A model generated the notes under the pieces. It had not been told where the DNA came from. It worked only from the letters and a program-made list of their open reading frames with translations, and searched no databases. From Metamycoplasma phocicerebrale (GTDB taxonomy: Bacteria; Bacillota_I; Bacilli_A; Mycoplasmatales; Metamycoplasmataceae): 64,000 nt of DNA. Shown here in pieces: positions 1 through 12,276 of the stretch. The stretch covers positions 676,801 to 740,800 of the forward strand of contig NZ_CP033058.2 in the NCBI RefSeq assembly GCF_003383595.3. Reading direction: 5' to 3'. How positions within the stretch are numbered: the first letter of the stretch is position 1; every line of letters begins with the position of its first letter. Both the position numbers and the translations under genes were made by a program.

Positions 1-423
1 ACCTATTCTTCCAGTTTCAAATTCTACAGATACATTTTTAGTTTTTGCTATATCTATTATTTTTTTAGATAATTCCAAGTTTTTTTCAAATGGGAGCTTG
101 CTACCATCAAACATTACGGAACTAAAATTAGATTCAATAGCCATTAAACAGTCTTCATAATTTCCATGATCAAGATGCAAACAAACAGGAACACTAATTT
201 TTAATTCTTCTATTAATGAGACAACAATATTATAAGCTACCTTATAACCACCAAAATAATCAGCTGCTGAAGGACTTAGACCTAAAATTATAGGTTTTTT
301 AGTAAATTGTGCTGCTAATAAAACTTGTTTAGTTCATTCTAAATTGTTAATATTAATATGGAAAACAACTTTTTTGTTTATATAAGCTTTTTTTAAAATT
401 TCTTTTGCATTAACTAATGACAT
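1..423 (-). CDS. fba: Class II fructose-bisphosphate aldolase, N-terminal part (cut by window edge)
   Basis: This gene cleaves fructose-1,6-bisphosphate to dihydroxyacetone phosphate and glyceraldehyde-3-phosphate in the cytoplasm. About 141 N-terminal residues are visible. They start MSLVNAKEILKKAY and include the zinc-ligand region of class II aldolases, VCLHLDHGNYEDC, then the conserved VMFDGSKLPFEKN stretch and FETGRIG at the edge. The reading frame uses one TGA as Trp (NNLEWTKQ). The C-terminal half, with the remaining zinc ligands and the phosphate-binding glycines, lies outside the window. It is followed upstream, on the same strand, by rpoE with only 6 bases between them, so the two are probably cotranscribed, rpoE first. 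Confidence 0.93.
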
Positions 424-429
424 ATATTA

Positions 430-693
430 TTAATTATGTTCTGGGCGAATTGTTGTTCATGTTCCATCAATATTATGGAAAAATCTTCCATCAATTGTTA
501 ATAAACGGTACAATTCTCCCCGTTTTTTAGTTAACAATTGTTCATCGGTAATACTAAAATTAGTTTCCATTCTTCATCTATTAAACAAAACTTCTTTAAT
601 TTTGTTAAATAATGTTGCAAAATCTAAAGATTCTTTTTCTTTTAAAACATCTTCTGCGATGTCTAATAATGTTTTATATTCTGTATCTTTCAT
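430..693 (-). CDS. rpoE: RNA polymerase delta subunit (RpoE, HARE-HTH domain)
   Basis: This 87-residue protein starts MKDTEYKTLLDIAEDVLKEK and contains LYRLLTIDGRFFHNIDGTWT, the pattern of the winged-helix HARE-HTH domain of the RNA polymerase delta subunit. Delta binds core polymerase and speeds promoter recycling in Firmicutes and mollicutes. The long acidic tail of the Bacillus protein is missing, so only the globular N-terminal domain remains, which is common in mycoplasmas. TGA codons encode two Trp. It lies directly upstream of fba on the same strand and is divergent from arcA. Confidence 0.88.
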
Positions 694-2313
<1,620 letters not shown>

Positions 2314-2349
2314 TTATCTATAAAATTATTTAATTTTATATATTTAAAA

Positions 2350-2380
2350 ATCTTCAGCTATTTTTGCTGGGGATATTTTT
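2350..2380 (+). terminator. Rho-independent terminator after arcA
   Basis: ATCTTCAGC pairs with GCTGGGGAT (two G-U pairs) around a 7-base loop, followed by ATTTTT. It ends a monocistronic arcA transcript. Confidence 0.75.
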
Positions 2381-2587
2381 ATTTATAAAAATCTATAAAA
2401 AATATCGTTTATGGTAAAATATATAAGTACTTTAAAACAAGTATCGATAGATTATTCAATTCATATTAATTTATCAAGCACTATTATGAATTCAGATGCA
2501 AGTGCCTTACATATTTTAAGGTGTAAGCTGTTAGAAGTAATAGGAAGTTTAACAAATAAAAAATTAAATTAAAAAAAAGGAAATATT
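2381..2587 (+). promoter_or_regulatory. rpsB promoter and structured leader
   Basis: No ORF is seen. The last ~120 bases before rpsB are less A/T-biased than the usual spacers here and contain competing hairpins: CCTTA/TAAGG (2504-2521 area) and the overlapping CTTACA/TGTAAG, plus GCAC/GTGC upstream. Mutually exclusive stems ahead of a ribosomal protein operon suggest an autoregulatory leader, in which S2 could bind its own mRNA. This is inference only; I do not recognise a named RNA family. Confidence 0.35.
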
Positions 2588-3460
2588 ATGTCTGAACAAA
2601 AACAAACAGAACAAAAAACTGTAGTTAATACAGAACCCGCAATAGTTTCTAGAGAAAAACTTTTAGAAGCTGGAGTTTATTTTGGCCATAGAGTAAGCCA
2701 TTGAAATCCAAAAATGAAACAATATATTTATGGAAAAAGATCAGGTATTCATATAATCGATATTGCTAAAACTCAAAAAACTTTGGAATATGCTTACAAA
2801 TTATTAAATAAAATGGCTCAAAAACCAATTTCATTTATTTGAGTAGGTACAAAAAAACAAGCTAAAGCTGCTATTGAATCTGCAGCAACAAGAACTAATT
2901 CGGTTTATGTATCTGAACGTTGATTGGGTGGTACATTAACTAATTCACAAACAATTTTTAGAAGTGTTAAAGAATTAGAAAGATTAGAAGAACTTCAAAA
3001 AAATGGTTATAAAGGATATACCAAAAAAGAAGGTCTTTTAAATGACAAAAAAATTGCAAAATTGCAAAAAAACCTTGGTGGTATTAGAAAATTAGCTGGT
3101 AAGTCACAAATGCCTCAAGTTATGATTGTTGCATCTCCAATAGAAGATGAAATTGCAATTAGAGAAGCAAAAAGAAGAGGTTTAAAAGTATTTGCAATTC
3201 AAGATTCAAATTCAAACCCAGACTTAGTTGATTTTGTTATTCCAGCAAATGATGACTCTGTAAAATCAATTACCTTAATTACTACTATTTTAGCTGATGC
3301 TATTGCTTCTGCTAGAGGTGAAAAACAATTATTTGCTTACAAACCAAATGAAGAAATTATTCTTCCAGAAGAACAAAAGCAAGAATCAACTCCAACTAGA
3401 AAATATGTAAGAAAACCTAGAGTTGAAGAATCTGTTGAAAATAAAGAACAAACAGAATAA
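2588..3460 (+). CDS. rpsB: 30S ribosomal protein S2
   Basis: S2 is a late-assembling protein of the small ribosomal subunit. The 290-residue product has the family blocks [56 protein letters not shown] and [24 protein letters not shown]. It begins after a ~15-residue Glu/Gln/Thr-rich extension and ends with a charged tail of about 35 residues, both longer than in E. coli S2 (241). The start at 2588 is preceded by AAGGAAAT. It forms the classical rpsB-tsf pair with the elongation factor Ts gene 34 bases downstream. Confidence 0.97.
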
Positions 3461-3494
3461 TACATAAATTATAAAAATAAGAGAGGTTATAACA

Positions 3495-4376
3495 ATGTCA
3501 GTAGATTTGAAAAAAATTAAAGAATTAAGAGAAAGAACAAATTCTGGTTTCTTAGATGTAAAAAATGCTTTAGAAGCAACTAATAATGATGTTGAAAAAG
3601 CAATTGAATGATTACAAGAAAAAGGAATTTTAAAAGCTGCTAAAAAAGCAGGCAGAATTGCTGCAGATGGTATTGTTAAAGCTACTATTCAAGATAATAT
3701 TGCAGTTATTTTTGAATTAAATTCGGAAACAGATTTTGTAGCAAAAAATGATCTTTTTATTAGCTTAGCAAATAAAATATCAAAAACATTAATTGAAAAC
3801 GATTTTAATTCAATCGAAGATGTTTTAGCTTTAAAAATTGATGGTATTTCAATCGAAGAACAAACAAATTTCTTAACAGCAAAAATTGGAGAAAAAATTT
3901 CTTTAAGAAGAGCTCAAAAATTTATTGCTAAAAATGATGAAGTTGTAGCAGGCTATACTCATGCTAATAATCGTGTTGCTACAATATTAATTGCTAAAGG
4001 ATCAAATGCTGAAGCACTTAAAAATGTTTCAATGCATGTTGCTGCATTGAACCCATCTTATATAAGTGAAAGCAATTTAAGTGTAGAAGAATTAAAAGAG
4101 ATTCATGACAAATTAGATGCAAGTCCAGCGCTAAAAAATAAACCAGAAAAAATTCAACAAACAATTAAAGCTGGTTTATTAAAAAAAGAATTCAATGAAA
4201 AAGGTATTTTATTATATCAACCATTTGTTATGGAAGATTCTAAAACAGTAGCTCAATATTTAGAAGAATCTAAATTATCATTAATTAATTCAATTAGATA
4301 TGAAGTTGGCGAAGGAATTGAAAAGAAAAGTGTTGATTTTGCTGCTGAAGTTGCAGAACAAATGAATGCAAAATAA
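3495..4376 (+). CDS. tsf: Translation elongation factor Ts
   Basis: EF-Ts exchanges GDP for GTP on EF-Tu. The 293-residue protein begins MSVDLKKIKELRERTNSGFL, with a UBA-like N-terminal domain, followed by DVKNALEATNNDVEKAIEWL and the EF-Tu contact region AVIFELNSETDFVAKNDLF (family motif TDFVA). Two coiled core subdomains follow. It follows rpsB with a GAGAGG Shine-Dalgarno 9 bases ahead of the ATG and is closed by a strong terminator, so rpsB-tsf is one operon. Confidence 0.97.
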
Positions 4377-4385
4377 TGATTATTT

Positions 4386-4413
4386 AAAAAAATAGGCGCG
4401 GTGCCTATTTTTT
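4386..4413. terminator. Bidirectional terminator between tsf and the dUTPase gene
   Basis: A 10-12-bp stem, AAAAATAGGC pairing with GCCTATTTTT around a 5-base loop, has A and T runs on either side. It serves tsf on the + strand and the convergent gene on the - strand, whose stop codon lies at its edge. Confidence 0.85.
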
Positions 4414-4897
4414 AATATTTATCTTTAATTCTTTGATAATTTTTTTGATTTTTAAATAAATAAGACTCAATTATTTCATTTTCTTTTATATTCATTAAAG
4501 AACCGAGACCTAAATAAGCCTTAAAAGCTTCAAATACACTTTCTTTATTTTTATTTTCCAATAAATTACAAAATAATTTATAGGTTAATGCTAATTGTAA
4601 ATTAAAATTATCATACTTAATTTCAGGCTCAATTTCACTAGAAACATTTAAAGGGTAAGCAATACTTGTAATAAAATGAATTCCATCAGCAAATTCTTCT
4701 AACATTTTTTGCCGATCAATTTTTTTATCTTTTTTTCAATATTTAAAAGCTTTAACTTCATTAGCAAATTCTCCTAATTCAACTAACAAAGCTATAACTA
4801 TTTTAATATCAAATAATTCACGTTCTTTTTTATCTATATTATCACTAAAAGCTTTATCTAATCTTTTTTGGGCATCAAAAATTAATTGTAATTTCAT
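4412..4897 (-). CDS. Dimeric all-alpha dUTP diphosphatase (MazG-like superfamily)
   Basis: This predicted enzyme hydrolyses dUTP to dUMP and pyrophosphate, keeping uracil out of DNA and supplying dTMP precursor. The 161-residue protein is wholly helical in appearance. The metal-binding EXXE/EXXD helices of dimeric dUTPases are visible as LLVELGEFANEVKAFKYW (residues ~38-55) and MLEEFADGIHFITSIA (~65-80), the order and spacing of the family in Firmicutes phages and mollicutes. One TGA encodes Trp in KYWKKDKK. It is a single gene convergent with tsf and shares its terminator. Another MazG-type pyrophosphatase is the main alternative. Confidence 0.82.
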
Positions 4898-5007
4898 AAT
4901 ATTAGAATTATAATACTTAAACCTAAAATATTTAAATATAAAAACCTATTTTAAATAAACAAAGTTTTTTGAAAAATAATTTATAATTTTAGTACTATTT
5001 ATAATAT

Positions 5008-5092
5008 GCTCCAGTGGCGGAATGGTAGACGCAGTTGACTCAAAATCAACCGGTTAAGAGCTGTGCTGGTTCAAGTCCAGTCTGGAGCACCA
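5008..5092 (+). tRNA. tRNA-Leu (CAA)
   Basis: This is an 85-base class II tRNA with a seven-base-pair acceptor (GCTCCAG/CTGGAGC), an anticodon stem GTTGA/TCAAC enclosing loop CTCAAAA (anticodon CAA, reading UUG), a long variable arm, a T arm with TTCAAGT and an encoded CCA end. A TATAAT-like sequence just upstream (near 5000) probably drives it. Confidence 0.96.
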
Positions 5093-5111
5093 TATGATTT
5101 TTTCACTTTTC

Positions 5112-5143
5112 AAAGTTCCTTTTTAAAAATAAGGAGCTTTTTT
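5112..5143 (+). terminator. Terminator after tRNA-Leu
   Basis: AAAGTTCCTT pairs with AAGGAGCTTT (one G-U pair) around a 9-base loop, followed by a T run. Confidence 0.75.
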
Positions 5144-5180
5144 ATTTATAATTATGATATATATTTTTAAGGAAAATATA

Positions 5181-6008
5181 ATGGATAACAGAAAAGCAGA
5201 ATTAAAAAAAATAAAGAAACACGAAATTCATTCTAATTGATACTTGATATTAGCATTATGTGCAATATCAGCAGCTTGAGTATTGATTATATATTTAGTT
5301 GCTATTTTTCAAAATATTTATTCATCAGATAGTATTTTTAAAATAACAAATGATTTAGTTGTAAGCATAATATCAGGTCTAATTTCAGGAATAATAGTTA
5401 TACTATTAGCTTTTATATTTTTAGATTTAATTAAAAGATCTTATATTAAGGATTATTTTACTTATTATTGTTATTTGAATTCTTTAAAAAACAAATCTAA
5501 ATACACTTTTTTTAAAGATTCTAAAATACCTATGGAGTTTTATAAAAAAGATGCAACTAAATTAACTAAAAGTGCATTTATTTCTTTAGTAGCTAAAATT
5601 TTAGATTATAGTTTGAGCTCGCCTCAATATAAAAATTTAGTTAATGAAATAGATACTGATTTTGCTATTCATTCATTTTTAGAACCAAATTATGAAAATC
5701 AAAGAAAACATGCAATAATAAGAATTGTAATCTTAGATATTTTGATTCCTCTTGTAATTGATTTAATTTTAATAGGAATAGCAATTGGAATATCTTTTTC
5801 TAAAAGTGATAAGGATACTTTATCAGCTATTATAAGAATTATTATTGTATTTATATCTACTATTTTTTCACTAGGCTTGTCAATTACTATATATGAATTT
5901 TATATTTTAAATTCAGTTAAAAATTATTCTTCTTTTAATGATTTTTATTTATTGTCTTTTAATAATTTTGAGTTCAAATATTTAAATTCTTCTTTAGTAA
6001 AAAGGTAA
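5181..6008 (+). CDS. Hypothetical four-helix membrane protein
   Basis: I do not recognise this 275-residue protein. It starts MDNRKAELKKIKKHEIHSNW after an AAGG Shine-Dalgarno. Two hydrophobic segments (about residues 21-42 and 60-85) are followed by a hydrophilic, lysine-rich cytoplasmic-looking stretch (about 90-165) and two more membrane segments (about 175-195 and 205-230). Two TGA codons near the N-terminus are Trp. Monocistronic between tRNA-Leu and a hairpin terminator. No catalytic motif is visible. Confidence 0.8.
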
Positions 6009-6036
6009 TTTAAAAAGTTTAATATTTTGGTTTAAT

Positions 6037-6067
6037 GCTTATTAATATTATATTAATAAGCTTTTTT
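6037..6067 (+). terminator. Terminator after the membrane protein gene
   Basis: GCTTATTAATA pairs perfectly with TATTAATAAGC, followed by TTTTTT. Confidence 0.8.
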
Positions 6068-6094
6068 ATTAATAAAAATTCTAATTTTTTAAAA

Positions 6095-6195
6095 AAATAC
6101 AATAAAATTATATTGTGAATTATACAAATCAAAACTCTATTTTCACAACTCCACAGCAACAATTAGTTCGCTAATTGTTGTTGTATTTTTATATT
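6095..6195 (+). promoter_or_regulatory. Promoter and two-hairpin leader (possible attenuator or small RNA) ahead of the nuclease/ABC operon
   Basis: After an AT-rich promoter-like stretch (near 6095-6115) there is TTGTGAA ... TTCACAA, a perfect 7-bp pair enclosing about 22 bases (roughly 6113-6150), then CAACAATTAG-TTCG-CTAATTGTTG, a perfect 10-bp stem with a UUCG tetraloop (about 6160-6183), followed by TTGTATTTTTAT. The second hairpin has the form of an intrinsic terminator yet sits about 45 bases upstream of the first operon gene. That fits transcription attenuation or a short independent RNA of 60-70 nt. Regulation is inferred. Confidence 0.55.
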
Positions 6196-6229
6196 ATTTA
6201 AATTAATTTTTTAGAAAGGAAAAATATTT

Positions 6230-8329
6230 ATGAAAAAAACAAACAAAATATTATTATCATTAACACCAGCAGCAGCTTTAGTGTTGCCACTAGCAGCTAT
6301 TTCATGTGGTGGAGGAAGATTTGACCAAAACTATGATGGAAAATTAAAAGTTGCTACTGGATTTTCTGAAAATAATAATCAAGGTATAGCAATGAAAAGT
6401 GTTATTGAAGCTTACAATAATTGACTAAAATCAGGAACAGCAGAAGAACAAAAACAACGTAAAGAAGAAGGATATTTACCTACAGAAGTAGAATTCTTAC
6501 CTAATGGATATAGCACTGGTCCTTTAACAACTCAATTAGCAGCAAAGGAAAAAAATAAATTTTGAAATATTTTTATTAATTATCCTACAGCAGCTTCAAT
6601 TCTTGCTACTAAAGAAATGAATTTAGCATTTCCAGCAGATGAATATGAACAATTAGGCATTTTTAAGACATTTAAAGATGTAAATGATGGTATTGGTGGA
6701 AACACTGAAAAGAAAGAAAAATGGGTTATTCCATTTTCACGTTCTTCAGAAATGTCATCAATTGATATGGTAGTTTTAGGTAAATTACTAAAAGAAATTA
6801 AAGCAATAGATGGTGTAAATGTAGATTCAAATTCTGAAAAACTTAAGACTATAAATAAATATATTGCTTTATATGAAAAAGAAAAAAGCGATGATAGTAA
6901 ATATGTCGATGAAGAATGAGACAAAGCCAAAGTAACAGGAACAGATTTAGATAATGTTAAAAAAGCAATTAAAGAAATGAATATAACATTAAGCGATGAC
7001 ATGTTTTATGAATATGATAATTTGATTAAGTTTTCAATAGCAGCCAAAAGATTATATGCTAAAGATAATGGAAAATATATTTTAGCATTTGACTCTTTAC
7101 CTTCAGCAATTAATGTTATGAATTATGCTGTAACAAAAGGTAATAAATCAAAACAATATATTAACCCTTCAAAGGAACATTTGAGAACAGGTGGTTTTGA
7201 TTATGAATCATTTGTTAAAGAAGGTACAGAACAAAATAAATTATTCAAAAATTTACTTAAAAATGTTTTTGAAGATATTAGAACAGGAGCAGTTTGAATT
7301 GGCGGAGCCGGTTCATATGGTTCAAATTTATTAACAAGACACAATTTAGCTATTAGTATAGGTTCAACAGCAGGTTTCTATCACACATTTATTAAAAATG
7401 ATTTAACAATTTACTATATTAATGATGAAAAATTAGAAGTTGAAAGACCAAGTCAATTAAGTAAACAAACTGATAAAAATATAGCATTTAATATAAAATC
7501 TGGAAGCTATACAAACAAGATCTTCAAGGCTAAGGTTGAAGAAGGAACCAAGATTGGCAAATATGATAAACAATTCGCTTCAAAAGAAGCTGAAGATAAA
7601 TTCAATAGTTTATTTAAAGATGGATATGATTTATTAGAAGCTGAATTAAAAGAAAAAGAATCAAAATTAACAAGTAAGGGAAACGAAATTATTTTAAGTC
7701 CAGAACAACTTAAAAAAGTATTTAATGTGGGCAACAAGGTTTTTGCTAATAGTTCAACAAATTATGTTTTAATTGAAAAATCTTTAGTACAATCAAAAAA
7801 AATAGATTCTAATAAACTTTTAAATAGAGACGAAGCTGATTGAATAAGTGCTCCTTTGAGAAAAACCCATGAAGATAAAAAATCAGTATTTGTACAAGGT
7901 CCATCATTAGTATTAATTCATGCTAATGAAAAAGAAGATAAAGCTACTAAATTATTAGTAAAGTGATTATTTAGACATAAACACACAGAATTAGAAATCA
8001 AAAATAAAAAATATAATAATTTAAATTCAGTTGATGCCTTTAATCAAGCCGGAAGTTATATTTCACCAACAGATTCATACTTTGATCCTAACAATGCAGA
8101 GGTAATAAAAACTTTAACACCAGCAGAACAACTTACATTTAATAATTTTAAATTAGTTGCTGAAAACCCTGGTGAATATCAAGTTGCAGAAGATGTTGCT
8201 TCTTCTTTATCTGATAAATTAAGAGATGCAATTAGAATAGGTGGAAGTACAATGACTACTCAAGTAAGTACTAACAAAAACCCTACATTTGAACAATTTT
8301 TAGAAGAAATCCAAAAAGCATTCAAGTAA
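6230..8329 (+). CDS. ABC transporter substrate-binding lipoprotein (MG185-like position)
   Basis: This 699-residue surface lipoprotein has a signal peptide MKKTNKILLSLTPAAALVLP and a lipobox LAAISC (lipid-modified Cys about residue 26). Its size, the GKLKVATGFSENNNQG opening and the operon context fit an extracellular solute-binding protein feeding the ATPase and permeases downstream; the same gene order occurs at M. genitalium MG185-MG189. Seven or so TGA codons are Trp. The substrate is not known. The adjacent surface nuclease makes nucleic-acid breakdown products a plausible cargo; sugars or glycerophosphodiesters are the alternative suggested by the UgpC/MalK-type ATPase. It is preceded by AGAAAGG and a two-hairpin leader. 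Confidence 0.82.
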
Positions 8330-8391
8330 GAATTTTTAAAAAAAATGACAAAAAATAACTAATTTTTTGTTGTTTTTATCTAAGGAAAAAA

Positions 8392-9342
8392 ATGATGAAC
8401 AAGAAAAATAAATTTTTAAATCTTATTCTTGGTGCACCATTAGTTGCATTTCCCATTGTTGCTATTTCTTGCACCAATTATAAAGATTTAAAATTAAATA
8501 AAACATATTCAATTGATATTAAGGATATTGATAATGTGGGAACTATGTTCGATCGAAATATTAAATATTCTGAATACAACAAAATTACGGGGGAAGAAAC
8601 AGAAAAAACTACAACCCTATGAGAATACTTTTCTCTTGTAGAAGGAAATATTGCTAAGGTTTCAGATGGAGACACAATTAATATAAAAGTAACCAAAGGT
8701 TCACCAAATGGAATTATAAAAATTGGACAATTGATTAAAATTAGAATTCCATTAATTGATACTCTTGAAGAAAATACTGAAGATGTTACTGAGAGAGAAA
8801 AAAATTTAGCACACCTTGATAGTGAATACGCCAGAAGTATTTTGCCTATTGGTTCTAAAGTTAGATTAATTTCTGATGATGGTTGGATAAACAAATCTTA
8901 TGATAGAAGTGTTGGCTATTTATTCTATGGAGATGGATACAAAAAAAACTTTAGTATTAGTATGCTAGCAAATGGTTGAACTTTACCAAGATTTAATGAA
9001 AGAGTTTTAAAAAGTTTTATGTTTGAATATAATAAAAAAGATAAATCTTTAGTTTCTGATTATTTATTGCCTTTTGTTGCTCATGCTTTTAATGAAGGCT
9101 TTATAAATAAAAAAGGTTTTTATAATTCAAATGGAGTTAACATCAAATTAAATGGTAAAAAAACTAATATTAAATTTAAAAATCCTCAAGCTCTTTCAAA
9201 AGAATATCTTTCTCACGGAGAAACTTTAATTTTGGATGGATATAGAATAATGTATCCTAGTTATATTAGCAGATCATATTGAAATCCAAAAATGAACATA
9301 TATGAATTTTTAAAAAACAATCAACAAACAAAAACAAAATAA
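8392..9342 (+). CDS. Membrane-anchored staphylococcal-type nuclease lipoprotein (MG186-like)
   Basis: This is a surface nuclease of the SNase (thermonuclease) fold. After a lipoprotein signal (lipobox VAISC, Cys about residue 28) come the SNase landmarks: VSDGDTINI (about 90-98, Ca-binding Asp), IRIPLIDTLEE (Arg118, Asp123, Thr124 and Glu126 matching nuclease Arg35, Asp40, Thr41, Glu43) and YDRSVGYLFYGDG (Arg matching Arg87), followed by ISMLANGWTLPRF. All catalytic residues are present, so activity is expected. Homologues in M. pneumoniae and M. hyopneumoniae sit beside the same ABC transporter and are thought to digest host nucleic acid for uptake. Two adjacent ATGs exist; the second (8395) is equally possible. 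Confidence 0.87.
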
Positions 9343-9376
9343 TTAATATTTAAATAAATTTTTAAGGAAAAAAATA

Positions 9377-11257
9377 ATGAATAAAACAAAAAGTGAATTA
9401 GCTAGTAATGAAATAGCTAAAAGCAAGTTAACTCAAAGTGATATTCATAGTTTTTCAAAAGAACGTTATCAAGCTAAAAAAAATATACCAGCTATAGAAG
9501 TAGAAAATTTAGTTATAGACTTTGGTGAAACTTTAGCTGTTGATAAAGCTTCTTTTGTTATTAAAAAAGGAGAATTAGTAACTTTACTAGGCCCTTCAGG
9601 TTCTGGTAAAACTACGACTCTTAATGCTATTTCGGGATTGTTACGCCCAACAAGTGGAAAAATATTTTTTTCAGGAGTTGATGTAACTAAATTTTCTCCT
9701 CAGCAAAGAGAGCTAGGTTTAGTTTTTCAAAACTATGCCTTATATCCTCATATGACAGTGTATGAAAACATTGCTTTTCCATTAATGAATGATAAACACT
9801 GAAAAGAAGAAACTATCGAAAAAACAAAATTAGCTCAACAAAAAATATTTGAATTAATTTTTGAACATTTTGGGGTATCTAAAGAAAAAATAGAAGATAC
9901 AAGAACAAAATTGTATCATAACATCGATAATCCAAAAGAAACAAGAGTTTATTTAACTCAATTAACAACAGAATTTAATGATTTTATAGAAGAAGAAGTA
10001 AATAATTTAAATTTCTTATTAACAAAGAAAACAGGTCTTCTTTCTTCTTTAACAAAAAAAGTTTTAAAAGATATTGAAGAAGCTAAAAAAGATTATAAGG
10101 AAAAAATAGCAAAGATAGATTTAAACTTAAAGGATAAAATTCGAGAAGAAAAGTTAAAATTTAGCCAAAAGACTGAAAAATTAGTTAAAGAATATGAATC
10201 AAAATATTATGAAACAAAAAAAGAATATTTAGAAAAAATTGAACAGGCTAAACAAGAATTAAAAACTAAAAAACAACAACAAAAAACTCATCCTTTAGTT
10301 CAAGAAATAAAAAACGTTAAAATTCGTTTAAAAACTATTGATAAAGATACAGATATTGTTTATAAGCAATCAGTTTTAGAAATTTTAAATTCTATTATGG
10401 AAGCTCAAAAAATCCAAAAAACTAATAATACTGTTAGAAACTTAAATCTTTTAATCGCAACTCTTCCAAAAGATTTGCAAGATAAAATTAAAGTTATAGG
10501 TAAAGATGTTTTAACAATTGAAGAAGCTATAGTTAGAGATGTTTTAGATGTTGCACAAAGAGTTGAAATTACTAAAAATCTTGGTAAAAGACCAACCCAA
10601 TTATCTGGAGGGCAACAACAACGTGTTGCTATTGCTAGAGCAATTGTTAAGAAACCTAAGATTTTATTATTAGATGAACCTTTATCTAATCTTGATGCTA
10701 AATTGCGTATATCAACAAGAAAATGAATACGTTCAATTCAACAAGAATTAGGCATAACAACTGTCTTTGTTACACATGATCAAGAAGAAGCTATGTCTAT
10801 TAGCGATAAGATTATTTGTATGTCAACGGCTAAAGTTCAACAAATTGGTGCACCTATGGATTTATATTTAAAACCTAAAAACGAATTTGTAGCAAGATTC
10901 TTAGGAATGCCAGAAATGACTGTTTTTGAAGCTGATGTTAAGGATGGCTATATTTATTATGACAATAAAAAATTAACTAAAGTTCCAGAAACATATAATA
11001 AAAACAAAATAGATCTAGGCTTCCGTGGTGAATCATTAGTCGAAGATGAAAAAGGTGTTATTGTCGGAGATATTAGATTAGTAGAATATTTAGGTAAAGA
11101 AATTCAAGCCCAAATTTTTATTAAAGAAATTAATAAAATTGCTAATGTTTTTTTGACAAATAAAACAAAATATGAAATAGGAGAAATAGTTAAATTATCT
11201 ATTAAAAGAGAAGATTTATACCATATGTTTGATGTTGATACTAAGGAAAGAGTTTAA
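9377..11257 (+). CDS. ABC transporter ATP-binding protein, UgpC/MalK type, with large coiled-coil insertion (MG187-like)
   Basis: This is the cytoplasmic ATPase of the importer encoded here. The 626-residue chain is about twice the usual length of an importer ATPase. Walker [10 protein letters not shown] lies near residue 73 and the Q-loop [13 protein letters not shown] near 117. The signature [14 protein letters not shown] lies near 409, Walker [16 protein letters not shown] near 430 and the switch [13 protein letters not shown] near 465, followed by a TOBE-like C-terminal region. Between Q-loop and signature lies an insertion of about 250 residues that is rich in Lys/Glu and looks like a long coiled coil (about 180-340). 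The same insertion is a feature of MG187-type proteins. An ~35-residue N-terminal extension precedes the domain. Confidence 0.93.
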
Positions 11258-12276
11258 TGAAAACATATTTTTGAAAAAAATATAGAATTAAAAAAACAGG
11301 TCAAGCATTAAGTGTTCTTAACACTAGAACACCTTTCTGAAAACCATTTTTATTATTTCTACCCTCTTTATTAGCTTTATTATTTATGGTTATAATTCCA
11401 TTTATATTTGTTATTATTGGTTCGTTTAGAGCTCCTACAACTTTTACTCGCTTTGGATGATCTTTTGATAATTATTTTAGAGATGGAAGTAGTGAAGTTG
11501 GTATATTTTACGACCCAAAATTTTTAACATCAATGTCAAATTCTTTAATATATGCAATTTTTGCTTTGCCTTTAGGATTAGGAACATCTTTATTAATTAG
11601 TTCAGCAATTACAATGATTGTAAAAAAATGGGCACGTGGTTTTTGACAAACAGTATTTTTTCTTCCATATATGACAGGAGCTGTTGCAATTTCTTTAACA
11701 TTTAGTGCCTTATTTGGTAAAGCATCAGAAGGAGCTATTTTTCCAATGCTTTATGGGACAGGAAACAGTTGAAACCCATTCTTTGTTATACTAATTCGTG
11801 GTATATGAGGAGGTTTAGCATTTCAGGTTTTAATTTTGACAACAGCTATGCTTTCAGTTAACCCCGATTTATACAAATCATCTGCCATTGATGGCGCATC
11901 ATCAATAAAACAATTTTTTAAAATTACTTTACCATCAATTCGTAGAACAATTTCATTTTTATTTACTATAGGAATAATAAATGGTATTAAGGTTTTTCCA
12001 TTAGCTTTATACAATAATGATCCTAGTACAGCAATAGCAGAAAATGCAGGAACATTATTAATTTATATTTTTCATAGTATAAAATTTGCAACCAATGGTT
12101 TTGGAAGGTCTATGGCTGCATCTGTATTTCTATTTATATTAGGTGTAACAATTTCTTTTTCATTAAAGAAAGCTGTTTCATTAGCTTATAGATTATATAT
12201 TCATTTAGGAGAAAAAAATGTTGCTAACAAGATTAAAAATCAGGCGCAAAAGAGAATTATCAGTTTTAAAATCTAA
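11257..12276 (+). CDS. ABC transporter permease, MalF/UgpA type (MG188-like)
   Basis: This 339-residue permease forms half of the membrane channel of the importer. Its ATG overlaps the ATPase stop codon (TAATG), so translation is coupled. About six hydrophobic segments are visible, and the cytoplasmic coupling motif of this permease class appears as YKSSAIDGASSIKQFFKITL (EAA loop, residues ~205-224). Several TGA codons encode Trp. The 3' end overlaps the next permease by 59 bases in another frame. Confidence 0.92.

Noticed and set aside
12218..12276. 59-base overlap of the two permease genes as a possible assembly error
   Set aside because: Both frames stay open through the overlap, the second start has AGGAG upstream, and both proteins have complete family-like ends.
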